The notes: generated by a model not told the origin, from the sequence alone. 24,311 nt of DNA from JAHEDH01 sp963745865 (GCA_963745865.1 CAVUYZ010000009.1:1-24311); one strand, 5' to 3'. Numbered from the stretch's first letter, positions 15,851 through 23,945 are shown. Numbers and translations are program-made.

Positions 15851-17855
15851 TCAGGGGGTTGGGGTGGCAGATACGGTAGCGACGACCCTCACCAAGAACA
15901 CGGCCATCTGCTCGCGGGTGACGTCGACATCAGGCGAGAACGTTGTGTCCGACGTGCCGACCGTGACCCCGAGTCGATAGAGGTTCGAGACTGCCGCCCA
16001 CGTCTCTTGATCCTCGACGTCGAGGAACCCGGGAAGCTCGGTGTCGGGGATCGGGACATCGAGGTCCGCCAGCACCCGATCGAGGAATAGTGCCATCTGC
16101 CGGCGGGTGACCACCGCCCCGGGACCGAACTCGGTCTCGGACACACCCCGGGTGATCTCGAGCGCAGAGAGTCGGGCGATGGCGGCGATCGTCTCCGGCG
16201 AGTATCCGTCGAGGTCTCCGAACTCGATGACGACCCCTCCTGGTGGCGGACCGGAGACCGCGTCCCAGGTCCGGGTGAGGAACAAGGCCATCTGCCAGCG
16301 CTCTACGTGATCGCGTGGACAGAACTGGAGGTCGGCACACCCGGTCGTGATGCCGAGGTCGAACACCTGGCCGATCGCCCACTCCTGGGGGGAGTCTTCG
16401 TCGTCGAAGAACGGCGGGGTGAAGTCGCCAAGGGTGAAGGTGAATGATGCGGGAGTGGGCGGGGGCGTCCCGTCGGTGGGGGTGGCCGTGACCGCGACCG
16501 TGTAGCGCCCCCAATCGAGCGTGTTCGGTGGCGACCACGGAACCCGCCCAGACAGACCGGTGCCGGTCTCGTCGATGAGCAGACTGCCGTCGGGGGCGTC
16601 GAGCGTCAGGTGCCAATCGGATGCGACGTTGAGCGTGAAGGCGAATTCGGTGGGTTGGTACCCCTCGACTCGATTGCCCGGCACCGGGTCGACGGTCGGC
16701 CATCCGCCCCACAGCCGGGGGCCTTCCACGAGTGCGATCCGCTCGGCCAGGGTGTCGAGCAGGCTGTATGCGACAGATCCGGGACATCCGGTGGTCGAGA
16801 CATCCCGGTGTCCGGACACGGCCCGGAGCGGAACCGGCACACCGTCGGGATAGGTCGGCGAATCGGCCGAGATGACCACCGGCCTCGATCGTGGATCGAT
16901 GTGGGCGATGTCCATCCGCCACGAAGCGAAGTCCACGAATCCATCCTGGGCGGCCTGGCTGGGGGGCGACAGCTGATGGTCACCGATGAAGGCGACACCG
17001 ATCGACGCCGAGTTGAAGCCGGCGGCATGGGCGCCGCGCACCGGGAGGTCCTGACCTCCGCCCCGACCCTCCCAGATCCGCCCGTACTGGTCGATGAGGG
17101 TGTTGTAGCCGATGTCGTTCCAGCCGCGGACACCGACGTGGTAGGAGCAGATGGCGTAGAGCAGGTCAGCGACGTCGTCCGGCCCGTAGCTATTCGCCGC
17201 CGCCGAATGGAGGGTGTGATGGACGATGACCACGTCGGCCCTCGTCCGGGTGGAGTAGGTGACATCCTCGGCGACGCAGGCGCTGCCTCCCCAGGCCGAT
17301 CTCGGGAGGATGTCGGGCTGGTCGGTCGCAGCCATCAGCCGTTCCGAGCGGTTCCACACGAGTCGGTCCAGCTGAACCTTCAACTTTGACCTGAGGTCGA
17401 GGGTTGCTCCGGTGGTGTCGACATAAGCTGATCGACGGCTCGTCGCCCTCGAACTGGAACTGAATCCACCCGGAACCGCCCGTGTAGACGGCCTCGCTCG
17501 TCACCCCGACCTCGGCTGCGCCCTCTCCCGCATCACGATCGGGCCCATGGTCGTCGGAGTGGATGGGGGTCCACGGACCCCAGGTCTCGCCGTCGTCACT
17601 CACCCGGACTGCGGCGTCTCCGCCGCCGTCGACGCCCCACGTCGCTCCGACCGCGGTGGTGGTGAGCTGGATTGGATCGGTTCGACGAATGGCGCCGATG
17701 GCGTGCGACTGGTTGATCCGCAGTTCACCGGTGACGGCCGGATAGTGGGCCGGCTCGACATCGAGTTGGCTGAGAACGAGTAGGGCTGCTGCTGCGATCG
17801 GGACGCCGATCACCCGCAGCCGCCAGCGTGAACCGCTGTCGACACTCCCCCGCAT
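15851..17855 (-). CDS. Secreted N-acetylmuramoyl-L-alanine amidase (PGRP/Amidase_2) with three SLH-like repeats, frameshifted
   Basis: Two frames form one 667-residue protein split by one extra base near 17424-17428. The first frame starts at ATG 17855 (GGAAGG about 9 bases upstream) with a basic N-terminus and signal anchor, then a beta-rich domain to WIQFQFEGDEPSI. The second frame resumes AYVDTTGATLDL and runs to 15851. The amidase domain shows VIVHHTLHS, IGYNTLIDQYGRIWEGRG and VSGHRDVSTTGCPG, giving the zinc ligands His, His and Cys. It would cut the bond between MurNAc and L-Ala. A beta-sandwich linker follows, then three SLH-like repeats ending in W-Q-M-A, R-Q-M-A and E-Q-M-A. It leads an operon with the SpoIID and flippase genes. 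The frame break may be a sequencing error, since both halves look intact and undecayed. Confidence 0.87.
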
Positions 17856-17911
17856 CGTTTGGAACCTTCCGTCTGGAGCTCCCAGCCCCCACGGTGACGC
17901 AACAACGCGCC

Positions 17912-17937
17912 GTCAGGGAGGTTGGACGCTCCCTGAC
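17912..17937 (-). terminator. Terminator hairpin after the O-antigen ligase gene
   Basis: GTCAGGGAG and CTCCCTGAC form a perfect 9-bp stem with an 8-base loop, 8 bases after the TAA stop of the minus-strand ligase gene. It separates that gene from the amidase operon 56 bases further on. Confidence 0.65.
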
Positions 17938-17945
17938 TCACCATG

Positions 17946-19253
17946 TTACGTGTATCCGCTGAGACTCTCAGACAGATAGATGCCACCCACGAACCACCAG
18001 GTCGGCTCGAACAGCACCGTTTGGGTCATCGACGGGAGGAACGTCACGATCAGCAGCGCGGCGGCCACCTTTCCAGAACCAGATCTGACGATCACCACCA
18101 TCAGCCCAAGGAACGCCAACAGGCCAACGACGCCCGTCTCGGCCAGCAGTTCGATGATCAGGTTGTGCGGCTCCTGCATGATCGAGTTCGTCAGCCACCC
18201 GACCCCAAGTCCCACCCCCACGATCGGGTTCTCGAGGAACATGTCGATGTACTCGGGCCAGACGTCGGCGCGTTCCTCCGACGGTTGGAAGCGATCACCG
18301 AAGGCGACGTCCGATGGCTCGAACAACCCGGTGATGTCGGCGAGCAGATCCCAACCCTGGCTCAGCCTGAAGGCGAATTGCAGATCGACGTCGCCGCCGA
18401 CCAGCGGTTTGTCGACCATGAACATCGAAGCGACGAGCAGCGTGGTGATCATCGCCGCCCAGGCCAGATGCTTGCCAACCCATATCCAGGTGACCCATCC
18501 GACCCGGGTCAGGGCGAACCCGACGATGATCAGGCCGAGTGGCAACGCCAGCCAACCCGTGCGGCTGAACGCCATCACCACCGCGAACCCGAGTGTGCCG
18601 ATCACGGTGGCGTCGACCCAACCCCATCCGCTCGCCCTGTCACGGGCCGCGGCCACGAGCGCCAGGGCTGCCCACAGCACCGTCCATGCCGCTCCGTAGC
18701 CAGGATCCTGATGCCAGTTCGTGAGGGCGATGAAGCCCTCCTCGAGGTAGGCGGGCTTGGAGATTCGGAACACTCCCGGCAGATCGTTGATGGTGTCGAG
18801 GAGTCCGGTGCCGAAGACACCCAGGTTCACGAGCGAGAAGAAGATGGCCGTGACACCCATCGCCGCCCCTGACCAGAACACCACGGTCAACATGCGATCG
18901 ACCAGGCCGGGCTGGAGCAACCTTCGCTCAGTCACGAGCATCACCATCGCGCCGACGGCGATCGCCAACCCGAGTTGGAAGAAGCGCTCCCGATACGGCT
19001 CCGCCGGGAACCCCACCAATAGAACGGCAGCGAACACGACCAGAGCGATCGACACCGCCGGGTGGTAGGGCCACTCCCGCTCCTTGATCCCTTCCCACAG
19101 GTCGAAGACGATCACGAGAACCAGCAGCACGAGCCACGGCTTCCACGAGATCCAGGCTTCGAAGAACACAGTGTGCAACGGCAACACCGCCACCATCGCC
19201 AGGAATATCCCGTCGGCGACCGTCAGCTTCGGCAATTGCTCCACGCGCAGCAC
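17946..19253 (-). CDS. O-antigen ligase / Wzy-type polymerase family membrane protein
   Basis: The 435-residue protein has ten to twelve hydrophobic helices and the large periplasmic-type loop expected of the O-antigen ligase/polymerase family. The C-terminal signature is EPHNLIIELLAETGVVGLLA, in which the conserved His-Asn lies before the last helices; FSRTGWLALPLGLII is a second family mark. Members join or polymerise lipid-linked glycans on the outer face of the membrane. The predicted start is GTG at 19253, without a Shine-Dalgarno site but with TAGCCT 6 bases before it. A terminator hairpin follows it, so it is probably transcribed alone, although it reads toward the amidase operon. The pairing with a flippase suggests a Wzx/Wzy-like pathway for a wall-linked polysaccharide. 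Ligase versus polymerase cannot be decided here. Confidence 0.8.
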   Translation of the reverse strand: MLRVEQLPKLTVADGIFLAMVAVLPLHTVFFEAWISWKPWLVLLVLVIVFDLWEGIKEREWPYHPAVSIALVVFAAVLLVGFPAEPYRERFFQLGLAIAVGAMVMLVTERRLLQPGLVDRMLTVVFWSGAAMGVTAIFFSLVNLGVFGTGLLDTINDLPGVFRISKPAYLEEGFIALTNWHQDPGYGAAWTVLWAALALVAAARDRASGWGWVDATVIGTLGFAVVMAFSRTGWLALPLGLIIVGFALTRVGWVTWIWVGKHLAWAAMITTLLVASMFMVDKPLVGGDVDLQFAFRLSQGWDLLADITGLFEPSDVAFGDRFQPSEERADVWPEYIDMFLENPIVGVGLGVGWLTNSIMQEPHNLIIELLAETGVVGLLAFLGLMVVIVRSGSGKVAAALLIVTFLPSMTQTVLFEPTWWFVGGIYLSESLSGYT

Positions 19254-19259
19254 GGCGCA

Positions 19260-19265
19260 AGGCTA
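19260..19265 (-). promoter_or_regulatory. Candidate -10 box TAGCCT for the O-antigen ligase gene
   Basis: TAGCCT (T-A-N-N-N-T) lies 6 bases before the GTG start on the minus strand with no Shine-Dalgarno sequence between, which would make a leaderless mRNA. No clear -35 element is seen. Confidence 0.4.
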
Positions 19266-19362
19266 GGTCGAAAGACCCAGCCGCATTCGTCCCGAGGCAT
19301 TCAGGCCGACGATTCTGCTCGCGTTCGGGGTTCAGCCCGAGCCCACACGGGAGCCCGCGAGG

Positions 19363-19368
19363 TACCCT
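19363..19368 (+). promoter_or_regulatory. Candidate -10 box TACCCT for the metalloprotease gene
   Basis: TACCCT lies 6 bases before the ATG at 19375. A GAGG further upstream is 12 bases from the start, too far for a good ribosome site, so a leaderless start is possible. No clear -35 element is seen. Confidence 0.35.
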
Positions 19369-19374
19369 GATGCG

Positions 19375-21096
19375 ATGCGACTCCGCACACGTTTTGTCCT
19401 GACACTCGCGGTTCTCCTGGTGGCGGTGGCCGGGCCTGCAACGGCACAGACCGATCCCTATGCCGCAGACCCGTTGGGGCTGGTGCCATTCATCGACACC
19501 GCCCAACAGGTGTACTCCTCGGGCACCGACACCTGGGAGGTGTGGATCTGCAATGTCGCCAACGGCGACACCACCGTCGACCTCACCCAGTCCGTCGACC
19601 TCCTGAACACCGAGATGGTTCCCTATTGGGAGTGGCTGTCGGACGGCGCGTATACACCAGAGTTCGTTGCCGGCGGGGTGGTCTCCTCTACCGACGTCGT
19701 CGACCAGGCAGACGTCGAAACCGAGACCCAATTCGCCACCGACTGCGAGGCCCAGGTCTCCACATCGAGCAAGTCCAAGCCGAACGGCGTGGTCATCGTC
19801 GTCGACGCCGCCGTTGACGGCGGCTACGGGACATTCGGAAGCGTCTGCCCCGATGAGCCGTTCACCAACTGCACTACGACCTATCCCTCGAACTCCCGCA
19901 GAATCGTGCTCGGAGCCCCGGCCGTCGTGACCACGCCCCCCTTCACACAGCCTCAGTCGATCACGGTCGCCCACGAACTGGGGCACGCCCAGCACTGGGC
20001 CCACTCCTACACCGGCCTCACCTTCAGCGGATCCACTCTCGATCGATACGACAACCCGATGGATGTCCTCAGCGCCGGTGACCAGACCGGCGACCCCATC
20101 GGGACCCTCGCCTACCACCGATACGAGGCGGGATGGATCAATCCTGCCGATGTGGCGATCCACTCCGAAGGGGTCGCCGACTACCGCATCTCCGTCGTCG
20201 GGGAATCGGGCACCCAAATGGTGGTCATTCCGAGCGGAACGCAAGGACGGTTCTTCACCCTCGAAACCAGGCGAAAGACCGGCTACGACGCAGGCCTCCC
20301 TGCGGCCGGCGTCGCTGTGCACTCGGTCGACCAGCGGAGGGAGGTCGCCTGCGCCCTCCCCGCCGGGCTGCCGACCACCTGGCCGTGCTTCGCCACCCTG
20401 GTCAGGATCGCTCCGTTCCCTGCGGTCGAGGGCGGGGGCACGGGACACGTCATCGGATTCGACCAGACCGTCAGCGTCGGCCTCTTCGACGTGTCGATCA
20501 TCGCCGCCGACCTGACGTCCTTCACAGTTCGGGTCAGCCGTCAGGACTCGGGGAGGTTCATCGATGACGATGGCAACTTCCACGAGCCGGCGATCGAGAC
20601 AATCGCATCGCTGGGCATCACCCTCGGGTGCAACCCGCCCGACAACGACCGCTATTGCCCTGATTCACCGGTCACGAGGGCCGAGATGGCCGCCTTCATC
20701 GTGCGGGCAACCGGGGGCCTCGATCCGTCGACCAAGTACACAGGCCGGTTCCCGGACGTTCCGGAGGCGGCGTGGTACTCCCTGTATGTCGAGGAGTTGG
20801 CTGACATGCAGGTCACCCTCGGTTACGACGACGGGACCTATCGCCCCAACGCCATCGTCACCCGCGCCGAGATGGCCGCCTTCATGAGCCGGGCCTTCAT
20901 CGATCCCGCCGACATCGTCGACGCCACCGGTGTGTTCATCGATGTCCCACCCACCAGCTGGTACGCGAACTTCGCCGAGACGCTCCTCGACCAGGGCATC
21001 ACCACCGGCTGTCTGGCAACCCCGCTCTCCTACTGCCCCAACGACCAGGTCCTCAGAGACCAAATGGCCTCCTTCATCGCCCGCGCCCTCCCGTAA
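19375..21096 (+). CDS. Secreted zinc metalloprotease (metzincin-like) with three SLH-like repeats
   Basis: The 573-residue protein has a signal peptide (about 1-24, PATAQ cleavage site). The zinc site reads H200-E201-L-G-H204-A-Q-H-W-A-H210, the metzincin H-E-x-x-H-x-x-x-x-x-H pattern, but with His207 where most metzincins have Gly. A Met-turn candidate (NPMDVLS, Met229) follows. The N-terminal 180 residues have paired cysteines and no family I can name. After a beta-rich region (about 260-380) come three SLH-like repeats (about 385-573), each ending in R-A-E-M-A-A-F or D-Q-M-A-S-F, for attachment to the cell surface. It is divergent from the O-antigen ligase and convergent with the sigma factor gene. 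Protease activity is inferred from the motif; the target is unknown. Confidence 0.85.
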   Translation: MRLRTRFVLTLAVLLVAVAGPATAQTDPYAADPLGLVPFIDTAQQVYSSGTDTWEVWICNVANGDTTVDLTQSVDLLNTEMVPYWEWLSDGAYTPEFVAGGVVSSTDVVDQADVETETQFATDCEAQVSTSSKSKPNGVVIVVDAAVDGGYGTFGSVCPDEPFTNCTTTYPSNSRRIVLGAPAVVTTPPFTQPQSITVAHELGHAQHWAHSYTGLTFSGSTLDRYDNPMDVLSAGDQTGDPIGTLAYHRYEAGWINPADVAIHSEGVADYRISVVGESGTQMVVIPSGTQGRFFTLETRRKTGYDAGLPAAGVAVHSVDQRREVACALPAGLPTTWPCFATLVRIAPFPAVEGGGTGHVIGFDQTVSVGLFDVSIIAADLTSFTVRVSRQDSGRFIDDDGNFHEPAIETIASLGITLGCNPPDNDRYCPDSPVTRAEMAAFIVRATGGLDPSTKYTGRFPDVPEAAWYSLYVEELADMQVTLGYDDGTYRPNAIVTRAEMAAFMSRAFIDPADIVDATGVFIDVPPTSWYANFAETLLDQGITTGCLATPLSYCPNDQVLRDQMASFIARALP

Positions 21097-21097
21097 C

Positions 21098-21232
21098 AAG
21101 CCCCCCTGGGTTCGTAGGACGAACCCCGTCCCCCCGCCGGGGGGACAAACAAACAACGACCACGCGAGAAGCGCATCATTGTTTGTTCCCCCTTGGGGGA
21201 ACAGGCGTGCGCTAGCACGCCATGGGGGGTTT
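21098..21232. terminator. Multi-hairpin element between convergent genes
   Basis: Four perfect local hairpins lie in a row: GGGTTCGT-AGG-ACGAACCC (21108-21126), GTCCCCCC-GCC-GGGGGGAC (21128-21146), GTTCCCCC-TT-GGGGGAAC (21185-21202) and GGCGTGC-GCTA-GCACGCC (21204-21221). An inner arm AACAAACAA/TTGTTTGTT (21148-21156 with 21179-21187) and an outer closing stem CCCCCC/GGGGGG (21101-21106 with 21224-21229), followed by TTTT, could fold the whole into a cloverleaf. A bidirectional terminator is the simplest reading; a structured RNA or a palindromic repeat element is possible. Confidence 0.65.
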
Positions 21233-21243
21233 TACGAAGCGGG

Positions 21244-21918
21244 TTACTCGGCGGTTTCGGCGAGGGCGGCTTCGAGGCGTTGGCGGGCGCGCATGACGCC
21301 GATGCGGATGGCTCCCTCTTTGGCGAGGAAGCGACCGGCGATCTCGGAGTAGGAGAGCCCGACCACGTCTCGCATCCACAACAGTTCGCGGTCACGATCC
21401 TTGAGGAGGGCATAGGCCGCTCGGACTTCGCTGTGATCGTCGGCGATCACCATCGACTCGGCCGGGTCCTCGTAGGTGGCCTCACGCTCGCCTGGAGCCT
21501 GGGGTCGTTGCTTGCGACGGAACTGGTCATACAACTTGGATCGGGCGATCCGCCAGAACCAGGCCTCGAACTTGCGCGGATCCCTGAGTCTCGGCAGCGT
21601 ACGGACGACGGCTTCACATGCGTCGGCGGCGAGGTCCTCGGCATCGAAATGCCGCATCCCCTGGTTTCGATAGAACGCCGTCAGTTTGGGGATCGCGGCG
21701 GTTGCGATCAGCGCGAGCGTTGCCTGGTCACCGGATTGAGCAGCCTCGACCGATAGAACGTCCGGTGGCCATTGACGCCATGCCTCGACGCGTTCGGATT
21801 GGGTAGGACGACCGTGAGGGTGCCGAGCCCTCGTCTTCTCAAGGAATCGGGAGGATGAGGGTATCGGACCCGCCGTCTCCTGGCTGGGTCGAGCCTCCTG
21901 CGCCTTCTTGGCTGTCAC
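21244..21918 (-). CDS. RNA polymerase ECF-type sigma factor
   Basis: The 224-residue protein contains sigma-70 region 2 (MRHFDAEDLAADACEAVV through KFEAWFWRIARSKLYDQFRR) and region 4 (LKDRDRELLWMRDVVGLSYS, then EIAGRFLAKEGAIRIGVMRA), without regions 1 and 3. It would direct RNA polymerase to a dedicated promoter set. The only in-frame standard start before region 2 is GTG at 21918, because no ATG, GTG or TTG codon occurs between the upstream gene's stop at 21839 and region 2. Its first 27 codons therefore overlap the preceding membrane-protein gene in another frame. That overlap should couple translation. The protein ends next to the multi-hairpin element. Target genes are unknown; the neighbouring envelope genes are a guess. 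Confidence 0.88.
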   Translation of the reverse strand: MTAKKAQEARPSQETAGPIPSSSRFLEKTRARHPHGRPTQSERVEAWRQWPPDVLSVEAAQSGDQATLALIATAAIPKLTAFYRNQGMRHFDAEDLAADACEAVVRTLPRLRDPRKFEAWFWRIARSKLYDQFRRKQRPQAPGEREATYEDPAESMVIADDHSEVRAAYALLKDRDRELLWMRDVVGLSYSEIAGRFLAKEGAIRIGVMRARQRLEAALAETAE

Positions 21919-22804
21919 CTAGGTCGTCTCCGATGGAGCTCTGGCCGTCACCTGAGCCAGTTTGACTCAGGTCTTCTTCTGGAACGCTAGTCGTCGTCGT
22001 GGTTGTTGTGGTGTTGCCTTTGCCACGCCGAGGCTCTTGCGTCACGGTGGTTGTCGTCGTCGACGTCTCCGACGCCGCAACAGTCTCCGAGTCTTCATCG
22101 GAGACTGCGAGTTCGGTATCGGATGGGGCAACGGCCAGCTGAAGCACGGATCTCATGGCGGTGTCTGCTTCGGCCGTGACGGTCGCGTCATCGGTGTTCT
22201 TCGCCGCCTGCTTGGCGGCGAGGGCGTACTCCAACGCGAGCTTCAACGGATCTTCCTCGACGGTGCCGTCACTCTCGACAACTGGATCCACGGAAGACGC
22301 TTCTGCCACCTCCACTGCGGCTGCGGCCGGAGCGCTTGTCGTGGTCGGTGCAACTGCGAGCGGAACACTCTCGCTGGAGTCCTCGACGATGGGCTGCGAC
22401 GCGGCCGGCTCAGCGAGCTGAATATTCAGTTCTTTGGTGAGGTGATCGACTGCGGCCTGGCGGTTTCCCCTCTCCATCAGTTTCAGCGCTTCGACCATGG
22501 TCTCCTCGGAGCGATCGGCAGGGCGACCGATGACCCGGCCCACAGATTCGTAAGCCCGATCGACCACATACATGGCATCGCCCGGCGCCGCTTGATCCGC
22601 GACAGCACCGAGGCCGACGACGCTGACCACCGCGAATGCGGAGGCGGCAACCGCTGCTGCGAACGTGCGCCGGACCGGGCGCGCTGACGCCCGGGCCAAG
22701 GCCCGGTATGCCAGTTGTTCTGATCGCCCACGGCCAACCAACGATTCATCAGAGGTGGCCATCCGGCGGAGACGATCAAGCGCAGATTCGTCGTGTCGGT
22801 TCAT
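21839..22804 (-). CDS. Single-pass membrane protein, possible anti-sigma factor
   Basis: The 321-residue protein has a cytoplasmic N-terminus of about 45 residues, one transmembrane helix (about 47-68, TFAAAVAASAFAVVSVVGLG) and a long outer part. Just after the helix comes APGDAMYVVDRAYESVGRVI, similar in style to the membrane-proximal P-G-D-x-x-Y segment of DUF5667-type actinobacterial proteins encoded with ECF sigma factors. The rest is a Thr/Ser/Pro/Glu-rich stalk, including T-T-T-T-T-V-T and a T8 run, likely extended and perhaps glycosylated. The N-terminus lacks the zinc-type H-x3-C-x2-C motif. It precedes and overlaps the sigma gene by 80 nt. Membership of the anti-sigma class is an inference from context and topology. 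ATG 22804 has no clear Shine-Dalgarno site. Confidence 0.75.
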   Translation of the reverse strand: MNRHDESALDRLRRMATSDESLVGRGRSEQLAYRALARASARPVRRTFAAAVAASAFAVVSVVGLGAVADQAAPGDAMYVVDRAYESVGRVIGRPADRSEETMVEALKLMERGNRQAAVDHLTKELNIQLAEPAASQPIVEDSSESVPLAVAPTTTSAPAAAAVEVAEASSVDPVVESDGTVEEDPLKLALEYALAAKQAAKNTDDATVTAEADTAMRSVLQLAVAPSDTELAVSDEDSETVAASETSTTTTTVTQEPRRGKGNTTTTTTTTSVPEEDLSQTGSGDGQSSIGDDLGDSQEGAGGSTQPGDGGSDTLILPIP

Positions 22805-22890
22805 GATGGTTGCATAGAGGAAAGACGTGGTTCTCGGGCCTCTGTTACGCCCGTACGCCTTGATTTGACGGGATTCTCAGGTCTGCGGGG

Positions 22891-22896
22891 TACTGT
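22891..22896 (+). promoter_or_regulatory. Candidate -10 box TACTGT for the glycosyltransferase gene
   Basis: TACTGT lies 6 bases before the GTG at 22903, with no Shine-Dalgarno site. A TTGACG at 22865-22870 is 20 bases upstream of it, longer than the usual 16-18, so the -35 assignment is weak. Confidence 0.45.
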
Positions 22897-22902
22897 TTTC
22901 CG

Positions 22903-23898
22903 GTGGTTTCACCATCCGTCTGCATCATTCTCCCCGTTCTGAACGAGTATGACGCCATCGACGACTGTCTCACCGCCCTCGAGTCCCAGACCTACCCGGG
23001 AGCCCTTGCGGTGATCGTCGCCGACGGTGGCTCGACGGACGGCACCCGGGACCGGCTCGACGCATGGTCGAAACGGTGGCCGGTCGTCACCGTGGTCGAC
23101 AACCCCGAACGCGTCCAGGCTGCGGGGTTGTGGCTGGCCGCCAATGCGACCGACGCCGACATCCTCGTTCGCGCAGACGCTCACACGACCTATGCACCGG
23201 ATTACGTCGTGCGGTCCGTCGAAACGCTGACGACGTCGGACGCTGTGGCGGTCGGAGGGCCGATGCGCCCAATCACCGAACCGGGATTCCAGGGAGCGGT
23301 GGCGAGGGCGATGACCAGCAAGTGGGCCATCGGGCCGGCGCCGTTCCATCACGGCGGCGATCGGATGGAGGTCGACACCGTCTACCTCGGTGCGTTCCAG
23401 AGATCCGACTTTCTGGAGGCGGGCGGAATGCGAACCCTCCCCTCCCACGTCGCCGAAGATGCCGACCTGTACTTCCGGTGGCGCCGTGCGGGGCGAACGA
23501 TCCTGATGGACCCCACGATCGAATCGCACTACCAACCGAGGGGAACACCGGAGTCACTCTGGCGTCAGTTCTACCGATACGGGTTGGGGAAGGCCGACAT
23601 GCTGCTGGTGACAGGAACCCTGCCTTCACCGCGCCCGCTCGCACCGTTGGCACTGGTCATCGGACTAGTTGGTGGGCTTGCCCTGCTGCCGTGGCTGTGG
23701 TGGCCGGTGGCACTCGTCGGCATCGTCTGGCTCGGGTCGCTGCTCGCCGCGTTCGGGGGCCGACCGGCACCCGCCCTGGCCGGTGCGATCATGCACCTGT
23801 CCTACGGGTTCGGCCTCCTGCGAGGCCTGCTCCGCCGGCCGTCAGCAGTGCGGGCGGCCGTGAGAGAGAACACTCCGCCGGTTCCGCGCTCGGGCTGA
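22903..23898 (+). CDS. ExoA-like family 2 glycosyltransferase, membrane-associated
   Basis: The 331-residue protein has a GT-A fold: ILPVLNEYDAIDDCL, VIVADGGSTDGTRD and the DxD-like RADAHTTYAPDYV, then VGGPM, VDTVYLGAFQRSDF, AEDADLYFRWRRAGR (catalytic Asp region) and SLWRQFYRYGLGK. This series matches ExoA of succinoglycan synthesis, which adds a sugar to a lipid-linked intermediate. Two or three hydrophobic helices near residues 243-305 should hold it to the membrane. The donor sugar and acceptor are unknown. The GTG at 22903 is the only sensible start. The gene is divergent from the putative anti-sigma gene and ends 8 bases before a strong terminator. It fits the glycan genes further upstream. 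Confidence 0.88.
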   Translation: MVSPSVCIILPVLNEYDAIDDCLTALESQTYPGALAVIVADGGSTDGTRDRLDAWSKRWPVVTVVDNPERVQAAGLWLAANATDADILVRADAHTTYAPDYVVRSVETLTTSDAVAVGGPMRPITEPGFQGAVARAMTSKWAIGPAPFHHGGDRMEVDTVYLGAFQRSDFLEAGGMRTLPSHVAEDADLYFRWRRAGRTILMDPTIESHYQPRGTPESLWRQFYRYGLGKADMLLVTGTLPSPRPLAPLALVIGLVGGLALLPWLWWPVALVGIVWLGSLLAAFGGRPAPALAGAIMHLSYGFGLLRGLLRRPSAVRAAVRENTPPVPRSG

Positions 23899-23906
23899 GT
23901 CGGTGA

Positions 23907-23935
23907 GGGTCCCCGGGACCCGATCCCGGGGACCC
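23907..23935 (+). terminator. Strong intrinsic terminator of the glycosyltransferase gene
   Basis: GGGTCCCCGGGA and TCCCGGGGACCC form a perfect 12-bp stem with loop CCCGA, 8 bases after the TGA. The following TGGGTTGTCGTT is only partly U-rich. The hairpin would also stop the minus-strand reading frames that end at 23946. Confidence 0.8.
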
Positions 23936-23945
23936 TGGGTTGTCG

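Noticed and set aside
18928..20583. Minus-strand open frame of 551 codons
   Set aside because: It overlaps the metalloprotease in antisense and the ligase gene in another frame, and its peptide is low-complexity Gly/Asp/Arg/Val without motifs.
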